The notes: a model not told the origin generated them from the sequence alone. 64,000 bases of DNA from Chitinophaga sp. H8 (GCF_040567655.1 NZ_JBEXAC010000002.1:2542001-2606000), one strand, 5' to 3'; shown: positions 54,777-63,559, counted from the stretch's first letter. A program made the numbers and translations.

Positions 54777-55529
54777 ATGATATTCAGTTGGGTAATAGGG
54801 GTTTTCATATTGGTAGTGCTGGCTGTATCAGGTTACAGGTTATACCAGGAGAGAGCGGCGTTGATGACGGAGGTGGCAGCACAGCGGACATTGGTAAGCC
54901 AGCAGTGTGAACAGATAGCAGAGATGAACATTATGCTGAAAATGAAGGTTTTGCAAGCGAGGCTCAACCCCCACTTTTTATTTAACTCCCTCAATGCCAT
55001 TCAATACTTTATCACGGCAGATGATAAAAAAGCTTCCCTTCAGTATATCAGCCGTTTTGCAGGCTTTCTTCGTAAAACGATCCATTTTGGTGATGAGCTG
55101 GCTATACACCTGCAGGATGAAGCGGAGCTGATCAAAGATTACCTGGTGCTGGAGCAATTCCGGTTTCCTGACCGTTTTGAATATGAAATTGATTTACCGG
55201 AAGAACTTCATCTGGAACGTATTCCACCTTTTTTAACCCATGGCCTATTAGAAGAAGCCTTGTATAAAGGAGTGCTGCATCTTGGGAAAGAAGAGAAAGG
55301 GAAGATAGCGGTAGTCCTGAGAGCGCATGCAGAAGGGCTGGCATTGGAGGTAACGGATAATGGCGCAAGCGGCACCTTTGTACAGGGGATGGAAGAACGG
55401 GCAGCATTGTTCAGCCGCCGTATCCAGTTGTTCAACGAACAGCATCACCGGAAGATCCGGCTGGAACACCGTAAGGAAGTGATGGAAGGCGGTATAGCAC
55501 TGAACCGGGCAGTGATTATCATCGGATAA
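54777..55529 (+). CDS. LytS-like sensor kinase with degraded ATP-binding domain
   Basis: From ATG 54777 the protein has 250 residues: one membrane helix (IFSWVIGVFILVVLAVSGYRLY), a short coiled coil, and a His_kinase domain with the phospho-His in QARLNPHFLFNSLNAI (His66). The ATPase part keeps TDNGASG (Asp194), but the N box that should read LVENAIKHG is LLEEALYKG, so the magnesium-binding Asn is lost, and the glycine-rich G2 loop is not visible. It is probably a pseudokinase or a kinase with altered nucleotide handling. A TTG at 54741 gives a longer frame but overlaps the promoter. It lies 41 bp before its partner regulator gene. Confidence 0.85.
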   Translation: MIFSWVIGVFILVVLAVSGYRLYQERAALMTEVAAQRTLVSQQCEQIAEMNIMLKMKVLQARLNPHFLFNSLNAIQYFITADDKKASLQYISRFAGFLRKTIHFGDELAIHLQDEAELIKDYLVLEQFRFPDRFEYEIDLPEELHLERIPPFLTHGLLEEALYKGVLHLGKEEKGKIAVVLRAHAEGLALEVTDNGASGTFVQGMEERAALFSRRIQLFNEQHHRKIRLEHRKEVMEGGIALNRAVIIIG

Positions 55530-55570
55530 ACAAATATTCCTTATCTTGTTATTATGCTCAAAAACCCAGT

Positions 55571-56329
55571 ATGAAATTCAAGGCATTAATTGTAGAAGAT
55601 GAAATGCTGAGCCGGAACTTCCTGTCTAATCTTGTCCGGGAATTTTGCCCGCAGTTGGAGCTGGCAGGTATTGTCAGCAACGTAGCAGATGCCGTCAGGT
55701 TTATTAACACCCAGTCCCCGCAACTTGTTTTCCTGGATATTGAAATGCAGACAGGTACTGGTTTCGATGTATTGAAACAAACCCATCACCACGATTTTCA
55801 TGTTATTTTCACGACTGCTTTTGATCATTATGCTATTCAGGCCATTAAGTTCAGTGCAGTAGATTATTTATTGAAGCCTATCAACCTGGAAGAGCTGGAG
55901 CAGGCGGTAGATAAAGCGATAAAACAAATAACAGGCCGTCAGGAAGATAACCGGCTGGAGTTGTTGTTGAAGAACCTGCATAGACCTGCGGGGGATGATT
56001 TTTGTATCAGCCTTTCTACCTCAGAAGGGGTAGATTTTATTCCTTTGTCGATCATTATCCGGCTGGAAGCCAAAGGCCCTTATACTACTTTTTATCTGAA
56101 GGATGGCCGCCAGATCATGGTGAGCCGGAATTTGAAGGAATATGAGATTTCCTTACAGGAGCATGGATTTTTCAGGATTCATAACTCTTATATGATCAAC
56201 CTGAAGGATGTAAAGCGGTGGGTAAAAACAGATGGTGGTTATGCGGTGATGAGTGATGATGCCATGGTGGCCATCTCTCCTAAAAAGAAAGATGAATTTA
56301 TGGCATTGATGACAAAGCGGATGGTTTGA
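55571..56329 (+). CDS. LytTR-family response regulator
   Basis: The receiver (residues 1-125) has VEDE, the phospho-Asp56 in VFLDIEMQTGTG and the Lys in YLLKPINLEELEQ. The LytTR DNA-binding domain follows (about 150-250): CISLSTSEGVDFIPLSIIIRLEAKGPYTTFYLKDGRQIMVSRNLKEYE, then FFRIHNSYMINLKDVKRWVKTDGGYAVM. LytTR proteins bind direct repeats about two helical turns apart, and three such sites occur in this neighbourhood. Its last 32 bp overlap the convergent hybrid kinase gene. Partner: the kinase-like protein encoded just before. Confidence 0.93.
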   Translation: MKFKALIVEDEMLSRNFLSNLVREFCPQLELAGIVSNVADAVRFINTQSPQLVFLDIEMQTGTGFDVLKQTHHHDFHVIFTTAFDHYAIQAIKFSAVDYLLKPINLEELEQAVDKAIKQITGRQEDNRLELLLKNLHRPAGDDFCISLSTSEGVDFIPLSIIIRLEAKGPYTTFYLKDGRQIMVSRNLKEYEISLQEHGFFRIHNSYMINLKDVKRWVKTDGGYAVMSDDAMVAISPKKKDEFMALMTKRMV

Positions 56330-58607
56330 TCCGTTGTAATTCTGTGATGGCCTGTTCGCATACCATTTTTATTTTTTCCAATTGTTCCGTAGGTGCTTGT
56401 CTGGTATTTTGAATATGAAGCAGATCTTCCCCTATATGTGTTTGTAACCCGAAGAAGCTCACAGAGGTTCTTAAAGTATGTGCGATCTTGTACACCGTTT
56501 CCCCGTCATTTTTAAGCGCCGCTTTTTGGAGGGTTTCAATGGCTTTGGGCGTTTGCCGTACAAAGGTGCGGATCATATCTTTTATAAAAGTGAGGTTGTT
56601 GCGCGTTTGTTCGCGCAGGAAGTCCAGGTTGATCAGCGCGGAGGGCAAAGCTGCCGCCATGGTAGCCAGGAGGTCACTTTCCCGGAAAGGTTTAGAGAGG
56701 TAGTCGTTCATCCCTGCCGCCAGGCATTTTGCCTTTTCGCCATTAAAGGCATGTGCGGTAATGGCGATGATCGGGATTTTCAGGTTTAAGGTTTCCCGGA
56801 TTTTCTTTGTGGTAAGATAACCATCCATGCCCGGTATCTGCAGGTCCATCAGGATAAGATCTGCGGTGTTTTTTTTCAGGAATGAGATGGCCTTTGTCCC
56901 GCTGTTGACCCCGCTCACAGTAAAGCCGTTATTTGTCAGCATGATGCGGGTCATTTTCTGATTCAGCAGATTATCCTCCACTACCAGTACATGCAGGCCA
57001 TTGCCAGCTATTGTCTGGGGGCTGGGTTGCAGATCTTTTACACGCCGGGCTGCTTTGAGGAATGGCAATTGCACCACAAATTCTGCGCCCTTATGCACTT
57101 TGCTGGTAAGTGTGACGGTACCTCCCATCAGTTCTACCAGTTCACGGGTAATTGCAAGGCCCAGTCCGGAGCCGCCATATTTGCGGGAAATAGCGGTATC
57201 CGCCTGGGTAAAGCGTTCGAAGATATGTTGTTGTTTGCCCGGCGCAATACCAATCCCGGTGTCTTTGATGCGGAACCGGACCTGTACCCCTTGTTGGGTT
57301 TCTTCCACTACTTCGCAGGCCACGGTAATGCTGCCTTTATCTGTAAATTTAATAGCATTGCCAATGATATTGAGCAGAATCTGTGTGAGCCGGGCGCTAT
57401 CGCTTAGCAGGGGTTTATGCAGTTCACTATCCACTATGGTGGTATATTCCAGCCCCTTATGCCGGATTTTGGAAGTGAGCATGAGTTCTACAGACTGTAA
57501 CAATTCCGGCAGGAGGATGGCAACAGATTCAAACCGGATCTTTTTGGCATCCAGCTTACTGAGGTCCATGATATCGTTGATGGTAGCCAGCAGATTACTT
57601 CCTGAAGCACAAATAGCGGTGAGATATTCGTTTTGTTTATGATCCAGTTTTGTTTTCTTCAGCAATTCGGTAAAGCCCAGGATAGCGCCGAGCGGTGTCC
57701 GGAGTTCATGGCTCATATTAGCGACGAAGTCTGATTTTGCCCGGGAGGATTCTTCCGCCAGTAAGCGGGCTTTTTCCATTTGTTCTTCCACTGTTTTTCT
57801 TAAAAAGAAAGTAGGAATTTCCGGAGGTGTTTTTCTGAATTCATGTTTGCGGTTTGCCTTAGCAAATTGCCGGATATGTTTTTCGATCATGTGCGGGGGC
57901 GACATGATAAAAGTACATTGTTTATCTCCCTTTGCCCGGCAGCTGACTTCCACCGCTGTGAGTGGAATGCCGAAGCTCTCTTCGCACCAGCCGGAAGAGT
58001 ATCCGGCACTCATAATACATACTGCAGACTTTGCTACGGTACCAGATCTTATCCAGGCATCCGCCTCAAAAGAAAAGGGATGATGGTAGAGCAGGTAAAA
58101 GTTATCGTCCGGGGTAGGATTACTTTCCGGGAGGATATCTACAAAAGCCCAGCCGGTATAGGCAAAATGGAGTGGGCCCGCAGAGAGTTTGGACAGCGGA
58201 TCCGTTACATTTAGCCTGGCATGGAAGGCTTTCGCATCATTCATACCGATAGCATGTGAAATATCGAAGAGGAAGTTTCTGCCAATGCTGAATGCCTCAC
58301 TTTCGCCCCTGTCGGCATACAGGCGGAGGATATTATCCAGGAAGTCTTTGGATAAAGCAGAAGCCCTGATCAGCACATACCTTTCCTGATTGATCTCGAT
58401 GATGCCCCTGGAAGGGTCGCGGGAGATACGGGAGAAGTATTGCCGGACGTTTTCTTCTGCTTTCCGGAAGATGGACTGAAATATTTCGGGCACCTTAACA
58501 GATGGCTCATTGGAATGGAGCTGGCCGGGATTGCGTAAAGCCGCATTTTCGGCTTCCAGTGTCCGGACCTTTTCCTGCAGTGCTTTTACCTGTTCCGCAT
58601 TTTTCAT
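56298..58607 (-). CDS. Hybrid sensor histidine kinase with V4R domain, receiver and Hpt
   Basis: The 769-residue soluble protein begins with a coiled coil (1-25), then an N-terminal helical region and a V4R small-molecule-binding domain (about 60-240) shown by AGYSSGWCEESFGIPLTAVEVSCRAKGDKQCTFIMSPP. Next are HisKA (His300 in NMSHELRTPLG), HATPase_c (NIIGNAIKFTDKG, KDTGIGIAPGK, GGSGLGLAI), a receiver (VEDN, phospho-Asp in LILMDLQIPGMDG) and an Hpt domain (YKIAHTLRTSVSFFG). V4R domains bind hydrophobic ligands. It follows the monooxygenase gene by 2 bp and its end overlaps the LytTR gene by 32 bp. Confidence 0.92.
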   Translation of the reverse strand: MKNAEQVKALQEKVRTLEAENAALRNPGQLHSNEPSVKVPEIFQSIFRKAEENVRQYFSRISRDPSRGIIEINQERYVLIRASALSKDFLDNILRLYADRGESEAFSIGRNFLFDISHAIGMNDAKAFHARLNVTDPLSKLSAGPLHFAYTGWAFVDILPESNPTPDDNFYLLYHHPFSFEADAWIRSGTVAKSAVCIMSAGYSSGWCEESFGIPLTAVEVSCRAKGDKQCTFIMSPPHMIEKHIRQFAKANRKHEFRKTPPEIPTFFLRKTVEEQMEKARLLAEESSRAKSDFVANMSHELRTPLGAILGFTELLKKTKLDHKQNEYLTAICASGSNLLATINDIMDLSKLDAKKIRFESVAILLPELLQSVELMLTSKIRHKGLEYTTIVDSELHKPLLSDSARLTQILLNIIGNAIKFTDKGSITVACEVVEETQQGVQVRFRIKDTGIGIAPGKQQHIFERFTQADTAISRKYGGSGLGLAITRELVELMGGTVTLTSKVHKGAEFVVQLPFLKAARRVKDLQPSPQTIAGNGLHVLVVEDNLLNQKMTRIMLTNNGFTVSGVNSGTKAISFLKKNTADLILMDLQIPGMDGYLTTKKIRETLNLKIPIIAITAHAFNGEKAKCLAAGMNDYLSKPFRESDLLATMAAALPSALINLDFLREQTRNNLTFIKDMIRTFVRQTPKAIETLQKAALKNDGETVYKIAHTLRTSVSFFGLQTHIGEDLLHIQNTRQAPTEQLEKIKMVCEQAITELQRIKPSALSSMP

Positions 58608-58609
58608 TG

Positions 58610-60109
58610 TTATGGAGCGATTTCGGTTGTTTGGTAAACAGGAGCTTGGGGAGACTCCTTTTTTAAAGTGCGCTGTAGCAAAATACGATAATCTTTTGGG
58701 TTAATGGGCTTGAAAAATTCATAAAGCGTCCAGCGGGTAGCAGTTGTAGCCAGTCCCATATCCCGCATCAGCTGGTCCAGGTGCATGAAATTAAAAGGTG
58801 CCACACAGGTGCCGCTGAATTCTGCTGCAATGGGGCGGCCATTCCGGCGCCACTGCGACATGAATTGGATATCCCCGATCATCTCTTCGGGGGAAGGTAA
58901 CTGCAGCGATTGCTGTACATAACGTACCAGCCAGTTGGCCGCCACTTCTGATGTAAGTGTGGTAAAGAGGCTGGAGTTATAGCCTATAAAGCCAAGCTGA
59001 GGTACCTGTGGATGAAGGATATTCCGGAACAACTGATAGCCGGTTGTTTTATCCAGCACCAGCTCGCGGTATCGGGGTTCCAGGAAGGGGAGTTCCTGAG
59101 AAAATCCGGTACCGCAAACCACTACGTCAGGCGTCAGCACCTGACCATTACGCAGTATCAGTTTGTTGCCATCAAAATGATCGATCTCTGTTTGTTGTGC
59201 TTTGATCAGCCCGCTGGCTACTTTTTGATAAAAGCCTTCCGGGGCCACTCCCAGGCTGCAACTGATCTGGTCTTCAATGCGGTGTTGCGGAGCCATACCG
59301 CAGGCTTTCAGCTTGAATTGTTTTTTAAGTAACAGTTCCAGTCCGCGCCATTGTGCCCAGACCAACGGTTTGCCTGCAGTATGCAGGAATTTCTGGAAAG
59401 CTGTTTTACGGGGTGCATCAAAGAACGCTTCTGAAAAGCGGGAGAACAACAGGTAACGCATATTCAGCAGGTTGCCAAAATAGCGGGGAACCTTCCATTG
59501 TGCTTTCCGGTAGAGCAGGTGACATTCCCTGGCGATGCCGGCAGCTAAAGTGGCAATATCCGTAGCAGACTTGGCAAAGCCTACCACCGCAACCGACTTG
59601 TTTTTGAGCAGCGCCGCATCATTTACCTGACTGGAATGCAGGATGGTACCGGTAAAACTTTCCATGCCTTTGAATGCAGGAATCTCCGGTTGATGAAAAG
59701 TGCCGGTGCAGATGGCAACAAAGTGAAATCTCAGTATTTCTATGCTGCTTTTAATGGCATCATATACCTCCATTTCCCATTCCTCCTGATTAAACCGGAG
59801 TTGGAGTACCGTAGTATGAAAACGTATCCTGGGGAAAACCTGGAAATGCATGGCGTATTTCTCCAGGTATTGTTGTACCTGTTCGCCAGAAGGCCAAAGC
59901 GGATAATATGCCGGCATCGGGAAATCTGAAAAGGCATATTCATCACGGGTAGTTTGAGTAGCCACGCCCAGGTAGGAACGACGCTGTTCCCAAACACCAC
60001 CAATGGCGGCAGCTTTTTCGATGATGGTTACTTCATATCCTTGTTGGAGGAAAGCCTTTGCAGTGGCCAGACCGCTGAGGCCTGCGCCGATAATACCAAT
60101 ATGTTTCAT
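58610..60109 (-). CDS. Flavin-containing monooxygenase (FMO-like)
   Basis: From ATG 60109 (MKHIGIIGAGLSGLATAKAFLQQG) the protein has 499 residues. It has the FAD motif GIIGAGLSGLATA, the linker IGGVWEQRRSYLGVATQTTRDEYAFSDFP, the FMO-like fingerprint FTGTILHSSQV, a second Rossmann motif VAVVGFAKSATDIA for NADPH, and DVVVCGTGFSQ near the end. Such enzymes oxygenate N, S or carbonyl groups of small lipophilic compounds. A frame open to 60247 adds 46 non-family residues and overlaps the divergent gene. It forms an operon with the V4R hybrid kinase gene downstream. Confidence 0.9.
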   Translation of the reverse strand: MKHIGIIGAGLSGLATAKAFLQQGYEVTIIEKAAAIGGVWEQRRSYLGVATQTTRDEYAFSDFPMPAYYPLWPSGEQVQQYLEKYAMHFQVFPRIRFHTTVLQLRFNQEEWEMEVYDAIKSSIEILRFHFVAICTGTFHQPEIPAFKGMESFTGTILHSSQVNDAALLKNKSVAVVGFAKSATDIATLAAGIARECHLLYRKAQWKVPRYFGNLLNMRYLLFSRFSEAFFDAPRKTAFQKFLHTAGKPLVWAQWRGLELLLKKQFKLKACGMAPQHRIEDQISCSLGVAPEGFYQKVASGLIKAQQTEIDHFDGNKLILRNGQVLTPDVVVCGTGFSQELPFLEPRYRELVLDKTTGYQLFRNILHPQVPQLGFIGYNSSLFTTLTSEVAANWLVRYVQQSLQLPSPEEMIGDIQFMSQWRRNGRPIAAEFSGTCVAPFNFMHLDQLMRDMGLATTATRWTLYEFFKPINPKDYRILLQRTLKKESPQAPVYQTTEIAP

Positions 60110-60188
60110 AGTGTGTTGGGGTTTAGTGTTACGAAAGTAGTGCAGCAGTTGAAGCACCATGCTGTGAATTAATGTATGAGGTATTTTG

Positions 60189-60252
60189 GTTAACCCAATT
60201 CTGCTTTCCATTAATTCTGTTTCCTGAATAGCTTTTCGCATTTGCATCTTTA
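60189..60252 (+). promoter_or_regulatory. LytTR-type direct repeat and promoter of the methyltransferase gene
   Basis: Half-sites TTGGTTAAC and TCCATTAAT have their fourth base at 60189 and 60210, 21 bp apart. The first half-site and spacer closely match the site at 54690. A -7-like CATCTTTA begins at 60245, 35 bp after the second half-site. It lies between the divergent monooxygenase and methyltransferase genes and points towards the latter. Confidence 0.65.
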
Positions 60253-60292
60253 CAGCGTTAACATCATCCCCAAAAAATTAAATTCAAATTCG

Positions 60293-61189
60293 ATGCAACA
60301 CCCTAATGAGCAACTGGCTTTTCTTCAGGAGATTATCGCCAATGGTGGCCCCGAAACAACAGAGTACGATACCCTTCATCATGTATTTGATACTATTTCC
60401 AATGCAGTAAAATCAGGCGAAATTACGCCGGATGAAATGGATACACTGCAATCTGCATTTGGAAAAGATGATGAATTTGGACGTACCATTCTGGGGCATG
60501 CAAGGAGTAAACCTTTTGGTTATGCCGGTGATTTTATGATCATTGACAAAATATACCGGGAGGAAGTAATGGCTAACGGACGTTTTGAGAAATGGGATCA
60601 TTTCTGGCATGAACAGCCCGCTTGTAAAGCAGTCAGGAATCGGAAGGATTATTTTATTGACACCATTCAGCAGGCATTACAGCAGCGGCCTTCCCTGCGA
60701 TTATTAAATGTGGCCAGTGGCCCGGCCAGGGATCTGGCGGAGGTATACACGGTTATTGATCCTGCACGTTTGCAAACGGTTTGTGTAGAAGCGGATGAGC
60801 ATGCCATTAACTATGCCAGGGAATTGAATGAGGCACATATAGCACAGGTATCATTTGAACATCGCAATATTTTCCGCTTTCAAACAGATAACAAATTTGA
60901 TATCGTGTGGAGTGCCGGATTATTTGATTATTTCGAAGACAAGGTATTTATAAAACTGCTGCGGAGATTCATGGGATGGACGAAACCCGGAGGAACAGTG
61001 ATCGTAGGCAATTTTGGTGATCATAATCCTACCCGTCATTATATGGAGTTGATTGGCGACTGGCATCTGCATCACCGTCCGGCCGCAGCATTGCAGGAGA
61101 TGGCGCAGGCAGCCGGCGCTGCTCCCCATGCTATACACATAGGCAAAGAAGCGGAAGGCGTGAACCTGTTCCTGCACGTACGGGTATAA
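60293..61189 (+). CDS. SAM-dependent methyltransferase resembling PhcB-type fatty-acid methyl ester synthases
   Basis: The protein of 298 residues has a helical N-terminal region with GHARSKPFGYAGDFMIIDKIYREEVMAN and a Rossmann methyltransferase domain (LRLLNVASGPARDLAEVYTVI, LQTVCVEADEHAINYARELNE, FDIVWSAGLFDYFEDKVFIKLLRRFMGWTKPGGTVIVGNFG). The RxKPxGYAGDF sequence resembles the family annotated as extracellular-factor (3-hydroxypalmitate methyl ester) biosynthesis proteins. That link is from memory of the motif and not proved here. It is preceded by a LytTR-type promoter. ATG 60293 is preferred because the upstream ATG at 60242 overlaps the -7 element. Confidence 0.82.
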   Translation: MQHPNEQLAFLQEIIANGGPETTEYDTLHHVFDTISNAVKSGEITPDEMDTLQSAFGKDDEFGRTILGHARSKPFGYAGDFMIIDKIYREEVMANGRFEKWDHFWHEQPACKAVRNRKDYFIDTIQQALQQRPSLRLLNVASGPARDLAEVYTVIDPARLQTVCVEADEHAINYARELNEAHIAQVSFEHRNIFRFQTDNKFDIVWSAGLFDYFEDKVFIKLLRRFMGWTKPGGTVIVGNFGDHNPTRHYMELIGDWHLHHRPAAALQEMAQAAGAAPHAIHIGKEAEGVNLFLHVRV

Positions 61190-61204
61190 CAAACAAAACA
61201 AAGT

Positions 61205-61233
61205 TATGGAGCTGGAGAATATCCAGCTCCATA
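61205..61233. terminator. Perfect 12-bp hairpin between convergent genes
   Basis: TATGGAGCTGGA (61205-61216) and TCCAGCTCCATA (61222-61233) pair exactly around GAATA. It lies between the methyltransferase stop and the end of the HAD gene. In the minus direction it is followed by ACTTTGTTTTGTT, in the plus direction by GTATTAACT. It probably ends both transcripts. Confidence 0.65.
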
Positions 61234-61263
61234 GTATTAACTAACTATGACTAATATACGTAT

Positions 61264-62082
61264 TTAATATACTACAGCGGTGGGCATTGATTGGCCCATT
61301 ACCTGCAGAAATAATTCTTCATCCAGTAAGTCTTTTACGGACCTGATAATGAAGTCCGGAGAATAGCCGAAATGGGCCAGGTCTTCCTCCTGGGTAACAC
61401 CAGAGAGTGTTAATACCGTAGTGAAGCCCATAGAACCCGCCCCAAGAATATCTGTACCCATGGTGTCGCCTATCATTACGGTTTCGTCGGTAGTGAGTTG
61501 TAATGCTTTTCTGGCCATGCGCATCATCACCGGGCTGGGCTTGCCTACGCTAAACGCCTTTATACCGCTGGCAAATTCAAGCATGGCCACCAGTGCACCA
61601 CATCCTGCTCTGTATTTGCCATTTCCCATGGGGCAGTTAGGGTCCAGGTTGGTAGCAATTAGCTTGGCCCCTTTCATGATCATATTGATGGCCTTGTCCA
61701 CAGATTCGAGCATGATGGTTCTTCCTTCACCAATGATGACATAATCCGGTTGGTCGTCCACAATAGAATATCCTGCATTATACAATTCTGTGAGCAACCC
61801 TCCTTCTCCGATAACATAGGCGGTACCATTTTCTTTTTTAGATGCCAGGTATCTGGCTGTAGCCATGGCACAGGTAAAGATATCCGTATCATTTACCTGA
61901 AAGCCCATCTTATTCAGCTTATAACAAACATCCCTGCTGGTTCGCTGGCTGTTGTTTGTGAGGAAAAGGAAAGGTATCCCTTTCTCTCTGAGCCCATTAA
62001 TAAATGCTACCGCTCCGGGAATAGGTTCACTGCCTTTGTAGATGACACCATCCATGTCAATAAGAAATCCCTTTTTTTTCAT
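61264..62082 (-). CDS. HAD-IIA-family phosphatase (NagD-like)
   Basis: This 272-residue cytoplasmic phosphatase has motif I FLIDMDGVIYKG (nucleophile and acid Asp), motif II FLTNNSQRT, a C2-type cap with YVIGEGGLLTEL, and motifs III and IV KPSPVMMRMA and MIGDTMGTDILGAGSMG. The family dephosphorylates small sugar or nucleotide phosphates such as p-nitrophenyl-, AMP- or ribulose-phosphates. It is monocistronic. There is no LytTR-type site before it. Confidence 0.92.
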   Translation of the reverse strand: MKKKGFLIDMDGVIYKGSEPIPGAVAFINGLREKGIPFLFLTNNSQRTSRDVCYKLNKMGFQVNDTDIFTCAMATARYLASKKENGTAYVIGEGGLLTELYNAGYSIVDDQPDYVIIGEGRTIMLESVDKAINMIMKGAKLIATNLDPNCPMGNGKYRAGCGALVAMLEFASGIKAFSVGKPSPVMMRMARKALQLTTDETVMIGDTMGTDILGAGSMGFTTVLTLSGVTQEEDLAHFGYSPDFIIRSVKDLLDEELFLQVMGQSMPTAVVY

Positions 62083-62258
62083 ACAATCCGATGTTGGTTG
62101 TTAAATGTTGATCAATAAAAAAGAACGTACATAAGAGATGGAATGAATAAAGACGGGAAACTGCGAAGATGCCGCGATGTGTAGTGTATGAATAACCTGA
62201 AGGGTGGTTAGCTCAGCTAAAGATAATCATTAATTCCAGAAATTTACCCTCTTGTTTT

Positions 62259-62322
62259 GTTAATTCAAAAATGGCATCCGTTAAAAGCAGGATCTGATAA
62301 TTTAGGATGCATCCCATCTTTG
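62259..62322 (+). promoter_or_regulatory. LytTR-type direct repeat and promoter of the serine hydrolase gene
   Basis: Half-sites TTTGTTAAT and TCCGTTAAA have their G at 62259 and 62280, 21 bp apart. A -7-like CATCTTTG begins at 62315, 35 bp after the second G. Both distances equal those at 54690 and 60189. Confidence 0.7.
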
Positions 62323-62357
62323 CATCCGACATCCAAAAAATAATTAACACCCAAAAA

Positions 62358-63521
62358 ATGAAACAAATGAGAACACTATTTGCGCATGCTATGATTGCCA
62401 TGCTACTTGCAGGAACCCTTTGTACGAGTTGCAAGAAACCTGTTGACGTGATTGTCAATAAGGGATTTGATGCCGAGCTGTTTGCCAAGAATATGACCGC
62501 AAGTCTGGAAGGAAAAACAGTAGGTTATTCCTTTGCAATTGCACAGGATGGAAAGATTGTAAAGTATGGAGTCGGTGGATCTGCACGATTGGCTACCAAC
62601 AGTCCGCAGTTGGATTACCTGCTTACTACGCGTCAGGCTACCGGTAGTTGCAGTAAGACTATTACCGCATTGGCCTTATTGCAGGCATTGGAAAAAACAA
62701 GTCAGGATGAAGATGTATATCTGGCCGACTTATTACCTGGCAACTGGAATATTCATGAAAAGAACCGGAAGATCAAAGTCGCCGATCTGCTGGCGCACAA
62801 ATCCGGGCTTACTTATTTTGGTGATGATTACGCCTCCTTACGCAAATGTATGGCTACTGCCACCACGGGTTTCGGGGAAGATATTCACTATAAATACAAT
62901 AATGTGAATTACCTGTTGTGCCGTGTGCTGATTCCTTGTGTAGTAGCAGGAAAAGGGCCTTTCAGCGTGTTGTCTGACATAGATGCTGACGAAGCAGTAT
63001 CGCAGATTTACCGCAACTATGTACGGGAAACTATTTTTAAAGCAGCCGGATTACCCGACTATAAGAAAATAGATATTGGTCCCTGGAATGATGGCGGTCC
63101 TATCAATGAAAAGCGTCCTGCTTTGAATATGACCATGTATTACAATTTTTCCAAACCAGCATTAAAGGGAATGATGAAATATACTACTTATCTTGAAAGT
63201 GGTGCAGGCGGATGGTACATGAGCGCTCCTGAAGTAGCGCAGGTACTTTTAACCGCAGAAGCCGGGAAGTATGTATCTACTGATATGCTGAAAAGAATGA
63301 AATCCGGATTCATGGGATTTGATAATAAGATAGACGGGGAGCACGGGAGCTATTACTGGAAAAATGGTTACTGGTATGATAATGAGAAGCGTGGTATCTA
63401 TGCCGTTATTATGCATTTCCCGAACAATGTACAGATTGCATGGCATACTAATTCCATTGAAACGAATATTGGAGGCCCGCTTGATATAACCGGGAAGGCT
63501 TATGATAATGCATGGCGGTAG
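62358..63521 (+). CDS. Serine hydrolase lipoprotein, class C beta-lactamase/esterase family
   Basis: A lipoprotein signal (lipobox Cys-Thr-Ser-Cys) leads to a beta-lactamase-fold domain. The catalytic SxxK is in ATGSCSKTITALALLQAL, KVADLLAHKSGLTYFG follows as in family VIII esterases, and the YxN motif is in HYKYNNVNYLLCRVL. A late EHGSYYWKNGYWYDNEKRGIYAVIMHFPNN corresponds to the HxG-like strand region. It probably acts as a peptidase or esterase on the periplasmic face or outside rather than as an antibiotic-destroying enzyme. ATG 62358 lies downstream of the -7 element, unlike ATG 62307. A terminator follows. Confidence 0.87.
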   Translation: MKQMRTLFAHAMIAMLLAGTLCTSCKKPVDVIVNKGFDAELFAKNMTASLEGKTVGYSFAIAQDGKIVKYGVGGSARLATNSPQLDYLLTTRQATGSCSKTITALALLQALEKTSQDEDVYLADLLPGNWNIHEKNRKIKVADLLAHKSGLTYFGDDYASLRKCMATATTGFGEDIHYKYNNVNYLLCRVLIPCVVAGKGPFSVLSDIDADEAVSQIYRNYVRETIFKAAGLPDYKKIDIGPWNDGGPINEKRPALNMTMYYNFSKPALKGMMKYTTYLESGAGGWYMSAPEVAQVLLTAEAGKYVSTDMLKRMKSGFMGFDNKIDGEHGSYYWKNGYWYDNEKRGIYAVIMHFPNNVQIAWHTNSIETNIGGPLDITGKAYDNAWR

Positions 63522-63559
63522 ACAGACTACCGGTATATTCCTTTAACCGAAACTAAAAA

